64,000 nt of DNA from Verrucomicrobiales bacterium (GTDB lineage Bacteria; Verrucomicrobiota; Verrucomicrobiia; Limisphaerales; UBA9464), in contig JAIYBC010000025.1 in the NCBI GenBank assembly GCA_027488845.1, forward strand, positions 228,095 through 292,094, read 5' to 3'. Of the stretch, positions 57,445-64,000 are shown piece after piece (position 1 is the first letter of the stretch; every line of letters begins with the position of its first letter). The notes beneath the pieces were generated by a model. That model was not told where the DNA came from, searched no databases, and saw only the letters and a list, made by a program, of their open reading frames with translations. The translations under genes and the position numbers were made by a program.

Positions 57445-58419
57445 ATGACGCCTCTCCGCATCTACGTCGACTTCGTCCCCCCGCCCCAGGCCATGGCCCT
57501 GCTGCGGGAGGCCGCCGCCGGACACGAACTCCTCTTCGCCCGCAACCCGACCGCCTCGGTCCTCGCCAAGGCGGAACGGGATCCGCAGATCGACACCGCG
57601 GACATCGCCTTCGGCCAACCGGACACCAAGGCCGTGCTCGGCTCCCCGCGGCTGCGCTGGGTGCACGTCAGCTCCTCCGGCATCACCCGCTACGACACCC
57701 CGGCGTTCCTGCAGGCGCTCCGGGCCCGCGGCGTCCTCCTCAGCAACAGCGCCTCCGTCTATGCCGAGGCCTGTGCGCTCCAATCCCTCGCCTTCCTGCT
57801 CGCGCAGTCTCGCGTCCTGCCCCGGGCCCTCGTCTCGCGGACCCCGAACGGTTCGCCCGAATGGAACGACCTCCGCCAGTCCTGCGTGCCCTTGCGGGGC
57901 CAACGCATCCTCATCGTCGGCTTCGGCGCCATCGCCCGACGGCTCGCCGGGTTCCTCCGCCCGCTCGGTCCCGAGGTCGTCGCCCATCGCCGACGTCCCC
58001 GCGGCGACGAAGGCATCCCGGTGGTCGGCCCCGAGGGACTCGCCGACGCGCTCGCCTGGGCCGACCACGTCGTGGACATCCTGCCCGAGAGCGGCGAGAC
58101 GTGCGGATTCTTCGGCGCGGAACGCTTTGCCACGATGAAGCGCGGGGTCGTGTTCCAGAACATCGGCCGCGGCGCCACCGTGGACCAGGACGCCCTGCTC
58201 GCCGCCCTCCGGTCCGGCCACGTCGCCGCCGCATGGCTTGACGTCACCAGCCCGGAACCGCTTCCCGACGGTCACCCGCTCCTCTCCGAACCCAACTGCC
58301 ACATCACCCCGCACATCGCCGGCGGACATGCCGACGAATCGGTCACCCTCGTGCGTCACTTCGCCGGGAACCTCGCCCGTTTCGTGGCCGGCAACCCGCT
58401 CTCGGACCGCGTGGCCTGA
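57445..58419 (+). CDS. D-isomer-specific 2-hydroxyacid dehydrogenase
   Basis: 324 residues from ATG 57445. The NAD-binding motif GFGAIARRL starts at G159; catalytic residues are R242 (NIGRGATVD), E271 (TSPEPLPDGHPL) and H290 (ITPHIAGGH). It reduces 2-keto acids or oxidises D-2-hydroxy acids; the precise substrate is not evident. It is divergent from the peptidase gene with a 100-bp spacer. Confidence 0.88.
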   Translation: MTPLRIYVDFVPPPQAMALLREAAAGHELLFARNPTASVLAKAERDPQIDTADIAFGQPDTKAVLGSPRLRWVHVSSSGITRYDTPAFLQALRARGVLLSNSASVYAEACALQSLAFLLAQSRVLPRALVSRTPNGSPEWNDLRQSCVPLRGQRILIVGFGAIARRLAGFLRPLGPEVVAHRRRPRGDEGIPVVGPEGLADALAWADHVVDILPESGETCGFFGAERFATMKRGVVFQNIGRGATVDQDALLAALRSGHVAAAWLDVTSPEPLPDGHPLLSEPNCHITPHIAGGHADESVTLVRHFAGNLARFVAGNPLSDRVA

Positions 58420-58605
58420 ACGGGAAGATGCGGAAGGGATCGGCCCGGGGACGCACCAAGCCTTCGGTGGACGGAGAGGAAACCGCAGCTTGGCAGCCGC
58501 GGCCACAGGGGTCCTGGCGGAAATCTGGAGTCATGAATCTGGAATCACGAATGGCTGCGCGTCCCAGGATTTGCCCCGGGGCATGATTCTCCCGAGACTC
58601 CGCCC

Positions 58606-59013
58606 GTGACGAACGCCGGACCCCGCCATCGCCTCGAGCAACTCCGCGAGGCGCTGCTCGATCTGCACAAGACCCTCGTCGACTCGGAACGCGCCGGCTA
58701 CGAGGCCGCCGTCGGTCCCATCCAGTCCCCGAACCACTTCCTGCGCCTGCTGTCCGAGGATCCCTGGTTCGCCTGGCTCCATCCCCTCTCGCTCCTGATC
58801 GTGGCCATGGACGAGGCCCTCGACGCGCGCATCCCGCTGACCGCGCCCCAGGCCGAGGAACTGGTCCTCCGCACCCGCCGCATGCTGGTGGCCTCCGAGG
58901 AGGGCGAGGGCTTTCCCCGGAACTACTTCGACGCGCTCCAGCGGGACCCGGACGTCGTCTTCGCCCATGCCCGCGCCGCCGGTCTGTTCCGCGCGGATGC
59001 CCGCCGGAACTGA
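58606..59013 (+). CDS. Small conserved helical protein
   Basis: 135 residues, GTG start. RLEQLREALLDLHKTLVDSE is followed by FLRLLSEDPWFAWLHPLSLL and IVAMDEALDARIPLTAPQAE, a pattern I recall from conserved hypothetical proteins found in many proteobacteria and Verrucomicrobiota. It is entirely helical, with no catalytic motif and no signal peptide. Function unknown. Confidence 0.7.
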   Translation: MTNAGPRHRLEQLREALLDLHKTLVDSERAGYEAAVGPIQSPNHFLRLLSEDPWFAWLHPLSLLIVAMDEALDARIPLTAPQAEELVLRTRRMLVASEEGEGFPRNYFDALQRDPDVVFAHARAAGLFRADARRN

Positions 59014-59269
59014 CCACGAATCCCCCGCCCCCCGGATCGTCTCCATCGGAGCGGGAAGGGACCTCACGCAACGCCGCCGAGTCGCCAAGGGGAGGCGACG
59101 ACGGCGGCGGGATTGGCCGTCGCTGGGCTCACGCTTCACGTCCCCTTTCCCCGCGGCTTGGCGCCGTGGCGCGATGGTCCTTCGTCCAAGGACCCGGATC
59201 CGATCCGGCGGTTGACTCCGCGGCGCCCGAAGGCGGAGCCTTTTCCCGCTCCACCTTCGCTCCACCGCC

Positions 59270-60040
59270 ATGAACCTCTCCCGCCTCGCCTGCCTCCTGC
59301 CGCTGCTCGCCGCCGGCTGCCTCCATTCCGAACAACCCCACCTCGGCGTCGGCGCCAAACCCGAGAAGGGCGCCGAGGTCGTCTTCGACGGCTCCAAGGA
59401 GATGCTCCACTCCAAGTGGACCTACTGGCAGGGCCCCGGCTTCAAGTCGTCGCTGCCCGTGAAGTGGCCCATCGTCGACGACCCGGTCGACAAGGGGACG
59501 GCCATGATGACCGACGACCGGGCCGCCGACGGCGGCCGGTACGGCGCCGCCGACCTCGTCACGGTGAAGGAGTACCGGGACTTCCGGCTGCACATCGAGT
59601 TCTTCATCTCCAAGCCCGGCGGCAACAGCGGCGTGTACCTCCAGAACCGCTACGAGATCCAGGTGCTCGACGGCGACAAGACCAGCCACGGCATGGGCGC
59701 CGTGATCAACGAAAGCCCGTCGCCCTACCACGCCTACAACGGCGTCGGGAAATGGAACGCCTACGACATCACCTTCCGCGCCGCGCGTTTCCAGGACGGC
59801 AAGCTGGTGGAGAAGCCGGTCGTCTCCATGTACTTCAACGGGGTGAAGGTCCACTCCAACGTCGTCATCAACCAGGTCTGGGGCGGCCCGAACTCGGGCA
59901 TCGACGGCGGCAACGACGGCGGCAAGGGCATCACCGACCGGCCGGGCGGCCTGAAGCTCCAGGCGGAGGGACACGACGTCCGCTACCGGAACATCTGGAT
60001 CCGCGAGCTGGACCTGAAGAAGGCGGACACCTCGTTCTGA
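59270..60040 (+). CDS. DUF1080 (3-keto-disaccharide hydrolase-like) lipoprotein
   Basis: 256 residues. Lipobox LLAAGC (Cys17). DUF1080 jelly-roll features include GGNSGVYLQNRYEIQVLDGD, YHAYNGVGKWNAYDITFRAA, VSMYFNGVKVHSNVVINQVW and KLQAEGHDVRYRNIWIREL at the end. The family is concanavalin-like and includes 3-keto-glycoside hydrolases; Verrucomicrobiota have many copies. Surface or periplasmic sugar degradation is likely. Confidence 0.88.
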   Translation: MNLSRLACLLPLLAAGCLHSEQPHLGVGAKPEKGAEVVFDGSKEMLHSKWTYWQGPGFKSSLPVKWPIVDDPVDKGTAMMTDDRAADGGRYGAADLVTVKEYRDFRLHIEFFISKPGGNSGVYLQNRYEIQVLDGDKTSHGMGAVINESPSPYHAYNGVGKWNAYDITFRAARFQDGKLVEKPVVSMYFNGVKVHSNVVINQVWGGPNSGIDGGNDGGKGITDRPGGLKLQAEGHDVRYRNIWIRELDLKKADTSF

Positions 60041-60650
60041 ACGAATGCAGGAGGGATCGGCTCGCCAAGCCGCAAACCCGCTGAGGCGGGAGAAGAAGCC
60101 GGTGGATTCCCGTCTTGGAGCCGAACCCCGGGTGCTGACCGCGGTTTCGAACCCGGAGCCTGCGTCCCGTTGGCGTCTTTGCGGGTTTGCGTGAGGCCGG
60201 TCTTTGCGTGGTCGGTCTTCGCTCCCTCAGAGCCGTTTCGGCTGAGCCTGCGCCCAACAGGCCCTTGGAATGAGAAAGGCGGCCGGGCTTTCGCCCGACC
60301 GCCCCCGATAGTACCTATGCGTTAGAATATTATCGGAGCCCACACTCATGGGCAAAGCGTCCGGTCCATCCGGACTCCACCTGGAATCCGGCTCGTTCGG
60401 AACCGAAGGGCGTCTGGAAACACCCACCGGTTCCGGAAACCGTTGTGTCACAGCGATCCCGCCTCCAGCCAGCGCCGTTGGGCGAACCGCTGTGAATTCC
60501 ATTGTTCATCCGTGTGACCAACTTGAAACGGGTCCATGAGAGCACCTGTTTCCTGCGCCTCCGTTTAGCAGGTTCCGGACCCGGCGGCACATCCCCGCAC
60601 CGGCTGGGGGTTGGTCTTTCGGGTTCCTCCACGTAGCGTCGCCCGCATCC
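60041..60650. other. Intergenic region with one strong hairpin
   Basis: No convincing gene. An 11-bp stem with one mismatch (GGCGGCCGGGC at 60278-60288, TTTC loop, GCCCGACCGCC at 60293-60303) is followed on the minus strand by TTTCTCATT, so it terminates best in the leftward direction. A short A+T-rich stretch (60305-60335) is the only likely promoter area. The remainder shows nothing recognisable. Confidence 0.5.
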
Positions 60651-61856
60651 ATGCGCTGGTTGCTCCCATTCCTGATGGCCCTTGCGGTGGCGGCCGACGG
60701 CTTCGTCCAGGACCGCTTCGCCATCGGCCTCTGGGTTCCACCGCTCGACACGACGAACCGGACCGCCCGCTATCGCGAGCTCCGCGACGCGAACTTCAAC
60801 CTCGTGATCGGTTCCGGCGGACTCGAACGGAAGGAGCAGCTCCGGCTCTGTGAACGCTTCGGGTTGAAGGCGCTGGTGCCGCCCGAGGGCAACCCGTCGC
60901 GCCCGCCCGACAGCGCCGCCTGTTGGGGTTACCTGCTCGCCGATGAACCCTCCGCGGCCGAGTTCCCCGCCCTGGCCGGCCGGGTCGCACGTCTCCGTCA
61001 GTCGGACCCCGGCCGACTCGGCTACATCAACCTCTTCCCCAACTACGCCTCGCCCGCGCAGCTCGGGACGGCCGACTACGAGGAGCATGTTCGGCGGTTC
61101 GTGGAGACGGTCCGTCCCGGGGTGCTGTCCATGGACCACTACCCCAACCAGCGCCCCGACGCGGACACGCGGGAAGCCTACCTGCGCAACCTGGAGACGA
61201 TGCGCCGGCATTCCGTCGCCGCCGGGATCCCGTTCTGGAACTTCTTCCACTCGATGCCGTTCGCCGACCGCATCGACCCCACCGAAGCCCAGGTCCGCTG
61301 GATGATCCACGCCTCGCTCGCCCACGGTTCCAAGGGCGTCCTCTACTTCTGCTACTGGACACCCGGCAAGGGCAACAAGGGCACCGGGGAGTTCCCCAAG
61401 GGAGGCGCCATCCTCACCGCGGAGGGAAGGCGCACCCGCCATTACGACGAGGCCCGGCGCATCAACGCCGGACTGCTCAAATGGGGACCGACGCTCCTGC
61501 AGCTCACCGGCGAAGGCGTGCGGTCCGGCACCACCGGCGCGGCGGAGTCCGTCTGGTCGGGTTCCGGGATCCGTTCGCTGTCGCGCGTCGGCTCCGATCC
61601 GGAATCGCGGTTCCTCGTCGGCACCCTGCACCACCGGGACGGACGCCGCGCGGTGCTCCTCGTCAACGACGGCACCGCCTACACCGCCTGGCCGACCGTG
61701 GCGTTCGACGGCGACGCCGAGGTGTTGGAGGTCTCCCGCGAGGACGGCTCCGCGATGCCTGTGATCGACGACAGCCCGGAGCTTCCCGGCCTGCAGCTTT
61801 CGTTCGGGGCCGGCGATGCGCGGCTCTTCCTTCTCAACCCGCCAACCCCGCGTTGA
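60651..61856 (+). CDS. Secreted TIM-barrel-like glycoside-hydrolase-type protein
   Basis: 401 residues with a short signal peptide (LLPFLMALAVAADG). The barrel is suggested by FAIGLWVPPLDTTNRTARYR, NFNLVIGSG, then GYLLADEPSAAEFPALAGRV (an Asp-Glu pair typical of such barrels), VLSMDHYPNQRPD, IPFWNFFHSMPFAD and GSKGVLYFCYWTPGKG. The last 90 residues form a beta domain. This resembles the GH-like barrels common in Verrucomicrobiota; the substrate is unknown and no catalytic pair is proven. Confidence 0.7.
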   Translation: MRWLLPFLMALAVAADGFVQDRFAIGLWVPPLDTTNRTARYRELRDANFNLVIGSGGLERKEQLRLCERFGLKALVPPEGNPSRPPDSAACWGYLLADEPSAAEFPALAGRVARLRQSDPGRLGYINLFPNYASPAQLGTADYEEHVRRFVETVRPGVLSMDHYPNQRPDADTREAYLRNLETMRRHSVAAGIPFWNFFHSMPFADRIDPTEAQVRWMIHASLAHGSKGVLYFCYWTPGKGNKGTGEFPKGGAILTAEGRRTRHYDEARRINAGLLKWGPTLLQLTGEGVRSGTTGAAESVWSGSGIRSLSRVGSDPESRFLVGTLHHRDGRRAVLLVNDGTAYTAWPTVAFDGDAEVLEVSREDGSAMPVIDDSPELPGLQLSFGAGDARLFLLNPPTPR

Positions 61857-61887
61857 ATCGGCGCGTCGTCGTCGTCAACGTGGGCCG

Positions 61888-62487
61888 ATGAAACGGGTGA
61901 CCGTCTACTGCGCCTCCAGCGCCGCCGCACATCCCGAGTTCGCCGCCGCCGCCTTCGAACTCGGCGGAATCCTCGCCCGGGCCGGCATCACCACCGTCTA
62001 TGGCGGCGGGGCCATCGGTTCCATGGGACGCCTCGCCGACGGCGCCCTCGCCGCGGGCGGACGTGTGGTTGGCATCATGCCGCGCTTCATGGGCGACCTC
62101 GAATGGGGCCATCCCGGCCTCTCCGAGATCGTCTGGACCGAAACCATGGCCGCCCGCAAGGAACTCCTGTTCCAGGACACCGACGCCATCGTCACCCTGC
62201 CCGGTGGCACCGGCACCCTCGAGGAGCTGATCGAGGTCCTCACGCTCAAGCGGCTCGGCCTCTTCTTCAAGCCGGTGGTCCTCGTCAACCAACGCGGCTT
62301 CTACGACCCGCTCATCCAGCTGCTCGGCAACTGCGTCACCGAGGCGTTCATGAGCCCCAGGCACCTCGACATGTGGCGCGTCGTCGACCATGTGGACCAG
62401 GTGCTCGACGGACTTCGGGCGTGCCCTCCCTGGGACGAACGGTCGCGCGAATTCGCCGTCCAACGCGCCCCGGGGACCGGTTCTTGA
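61888..62487 (+). CDS. LOG-family nucleoside 5'-monophosphate phosphoribohydrolase
   Basis: 199 residues. Motifs VYCASS near the N-terminus, TTVYGGGAIGSMG at about 35-47, MAARKELLF (R90 K91) and PGGTGTLEE (105-113) define the LOG/YvdD family, which hydrolyses cytokinin riboside monophosphates or AMP-like nucleotides. ATG 61888 is chosen since an upstream start would overlap the previous gene. It ends 92 bp before the PQQ-like gene. Confidence 0.92.
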   Translation: MKRVTVYCASSAAAHPEFAAAAFELGGILARAGITTVYGGGAIGSMGRLADGALAAGGRVVGIMPRFMGDLEWGHPGLSEIVWTETMAARKELLFQDTDAIVTLPGGTGTLEELIEVLTLKRLGLFFKPVVLVNQRGFYDPLIQLLGNCVTEAFMSPRHLDMWRVVDHVDQVLDGLRACPPWDERSREFAVQRAPGTGS

Positions 62488-62579
62488 GTTCCCTCCGGCC
62501 GTCCCCGTCTCCAGCCCGGTGACGACGGCAGCTTGGGCGTTGAATGTTCGTCCCGGCGCGTTGAAATGACGCCGCTCCC

Positions 62580-63839
62580 ATGAACCTGCGCCTCCTCCGT
62601 CCGGCCGTCGTCGCCGCACTCGCCCTCGTCTCCCAAGCCGCCGACTGGCCCGCCTGGCGCGGCATGGACGGCCTCGGCGTCAGCCCGGAGAAGGGACTTC
62701 CTCTCGAATGGTCGCACGAGAAGAACGTCGCCTGGCGCACGGTCCTTCCGGGACGCGGATCCTCGTCCCCCATCGTCGTCGGTGGACGCGTGTACGTGAC
62801 CACGCAGACCGAGGGCAAGGGCCTCCGCGTGCTCGCCCTCGACGCCGCCACCGGCGCGTTGGCCTGGGACACCGAGGTCGCCAGCGGCGCCCTCCACGCC
62901 CACGACCTCCACAACATGGCCACCCCGTCCGCGGTCTCCGACGGGAAGTCCGTTTGGGTGCTCTTCGGCACCGGCGACTACGCCCGCCTGGACCTCGACG
63001 GCAAGGTCGTCTGGCACCGCAACTTCGTGAAGGAGATCGGTCCCATCCGCACCAACCACGGCTATGGAACCTCGCCCGTCCTCCTCGATGGACGCCTCTA
63101 CCTGACCCTCATGCACCAGGGACCGTCGTGGCTCCTCGCCGTGGAGGCCGCGACCGGCAAGGAACTCTGGCGGAAGGAACGTTCCTTCGGTGCCGAACAG
63201 GAGGCCCAGGACTCCTACTCGACCCCGTTTGTCCTGCGGCACGAAGGCCGAACCGAACTCGTCGTCGCCGGCGGCGAGGTCCTCAACGCCTACGTGCCCG
63301 CCACGGGCGAGGAGTCCTGGAGGTTCGGCGGCCTGAAGGTTCCGCATCCCTACGGCCGCACCATCGCCGGCCCCACCGGCGGCGAAGGCGTGGTGGTGGT
63401 GGTCTCCTCGGGCTTCCAGAACCGTGGATCTACCACCGCGATCCGGGCCGGTGGAAAGGGCGACATCACCGCCACCCACCGCCTGTGGAACCAGGCCAAG
63501 TTCTCCGCCGACTGCCCCACGCCGTTGATCCACGACGGACTGCTCTATTCCGTGCGCGACGACGGCATGGCCTCCTGCCTCGACCTCAAGACGGGCGAGC
63601 CCCAGTGGCAGGAGCGCCTGTTCTCGGACAACATCAAGGTCTCGCCGGTGTTCGGCGACGGACGCGTGTACTTCCAGAGCGGGCAGTCGCAGTGCGTCGT
63701 GGTGGCGGCGGGTCGGAAGTTCGAGGTGTTGGCGCGCAATTCACTGAAGGAATCCACGCAGGCCACCCCGGCCATCGCCGGAGGCCGGATCTACCTGCGC
63801 ACCGACGAAGCCCTCTACGCCATCGCCCGGAAGCCCTGA
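62580..63839 (+). CDS. Secreted PQQ-like beta-propeller repeat protein
   Basis: 419 residues with a signal peptide (VVAALALVSQAADW). WPAWRGMDGLGVSPEKGLPL is the usual opening of verrucomicrobial and planctomycetal PQQ-like propellers. Successive blades carry SSPIVVGGRVYVTTQTEGKG, then VLALDAATGALAWDTEVASG, LAVEAATGKELWRKER and LDLKTGEPQWQERLFS. No dehydrogenase catalytic residues were identified, so it is probably a scaffold or binding propeller in periplasmic metabolism. Confidence 0.88.
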   Translation: MNLRLLRPAVVAALALVSQAADWPAWRGMDGLGVSPEKGLPLEWSHEKNVAWRTVLPGRGSSSPIVVGGRVYVTTQTEGKGLRVLALDAATGALAWDTEVASGALHAHDLHNMATPSAVSDGKSVWVLFGTGDYARLDLDGKVVWHRNFVKEIGPIRTNHGYGTSPVLLDGRLYLTLMHQGPSWLLAVEAATGKELWRKERSFGAEQEAQDSYSTPFVLRHEGRTELVVAGGEVLNAYVPATGEESWRFGGLKVPHPYGRTIAGPTGGEGVVVVVSSGFQNRGSTTAIRAGGKGDITATHRLWNQAKFSADCPTPLIHDGLLYSVRDDGMASCLDLKTGEPQWQERLFSDNIKVSPVFGDGRVYFQSGQSQCVVVAAGRKFEVLARNSLKESTQATPAIAGGRIYLRTDEALYAIARKP

Positions 63840-64000
63840 AGGCATTCGCGATTCCCGATTCCCGATTCGTGATCCGTTCCATGGTAGCCGAGGCCGCCAG
63901 GCCACGGACGATCGTCGCCGATTCGGTTGTTCCCCGCTGAAAACTGAAAACTTGAAACTGAAAACTCCTCTGAATGGCCACAGAGGCACAGAGGACACGG
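63840..64000. other. Intergenic segment at the right edge
   Basis: Contains short tandem-like units GATTCCC (63850-63866) and A-rich repeats AAAACTGAAAAC / GAAACTGAAAAC (63942-63966). No gene is evident. An element with similar wording on the other strand occurs at 58530-58556 (GGAATCACGAATG), hinting at a dispersed intergenic repeat. Confidence 0.35.

Noticed and set aside
54786..58241. 1151-codon plus-strand frame spanning the PEP-CTERM, peptidase and dehydrogenase region
   Set aside because: It crosses two minus-strand genes and part of a plus-strand gene in another frame, and is Arg/His/Val/Gly-rich with no domain.
60330..61634. 434-codon minus-strand frame over the TIM-barrel-like gene
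   Set aside because: The plus-strand frame has a signal peptide and coherent barrel strands; the minus frame has antisense composition. The leftward terminator-like hairpin near 60290 made me reconsider it, but no plausible minus-strand gene precedes it.

Overview
The window comes from a high-G+C bacterial chromosome, most likely a member of the Verrucomicrobiota. The evidence is a PSCyt1/DUF1549/DUF1553 giant protein, a DUF1501-type Tat-signal gene start, a DUF1080 lipoprotein, a PEP-CTERM protein, a PQQ-like beta-propeller protein and the frequent lack of clear Shine-Dalgarno sequences. A 39,023-bp Mu-like transposable prophage (11831-50853) sits between two host blocks. Its ends can be placed to the base: a 5-bp target duplication GCGTG (11826-11830 and 50854-50858) flanks termini starting TGTA and TGAG, and both ends carry inverted copies of the same putative transposase-binding element.

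Left host block (1-11830): the start of a Tat-exported gene, then thrC, a small lipoprotein, purL and a TPR membrane protein, all on the minus strand. A plus-strand envelope cluster follows: a glycine-zipper protein, an LpoB-like lipoprotein, a COG3014-like lipoprotein, a YcfL-like lipoprotein, a further exported protein and a polytopic membrane protein. This resembles the ycfL-lpoB neighbourhood of enterobacteria and suggests a peptidoglycan-synthase activator module.

Prophage: it is organised divergently around a control region at about 36.4-39.4 kb. Running left on the minus strand are the virion genes: lysis candidates, DUF2730-like, wHTH and small-terminase genes, TerL, portal, protease/scaffold, decoration, major capsid, connector, a sialidase-like fibre, head-morphogenesis, tail completion, terminator, tube, chaperone-like and tape-measure genes, and a 1226-residue presumed tail-tip protein. 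No sheath or baseplate genes are evident, so a siphovirus-like tail is likely. Running right on the plus strand is one long early operon: RHH regulator, Zn-finger and HTH proteins, MuA-like transposase, MuB-like ATPase, Gam, an orphan DnaA domain IV, a Lar-like protein, several small Zn-finger/ASCH proteins and a Dam-type methylase, ending in a terminator that adjoins the right-end transposase sites. Two divergent RHH genes flank tandem 10-bp operator-like repeats and appear to form the lysogeny switch. Beyond the leftward RHH gene lie three accessory genes, including an overlapping pair (306-residue soluble protein plus 4-TM protein) that is a candidate immunity or superinfection-exclusion system. 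Four copies of a dyad, GTTCSCCGCGAAC, three of them with an adjoining GCATTCC, each stand 34-45 nt before the first gene of a late transcription unit and look like a phage late-promoter or operator family.

Right host block (50854-64000): the DUF1549/DUF1553 protein, a PEP-CTERM protein, an S9 oligopeptidase, a D-2-hydroxyacid dehydrogenase, a small conserved protein, a DUF1080 lipoprotein, a TIM-barrel-like secreted protein, a LOG-family phosphoribohydrolase and a PQQ-like repeat protein.

All calls rest on reading the sequence and on memory of protein families; no database search was run. I saw no tRNA, rRNA, CRISPR array or insertion sequence.
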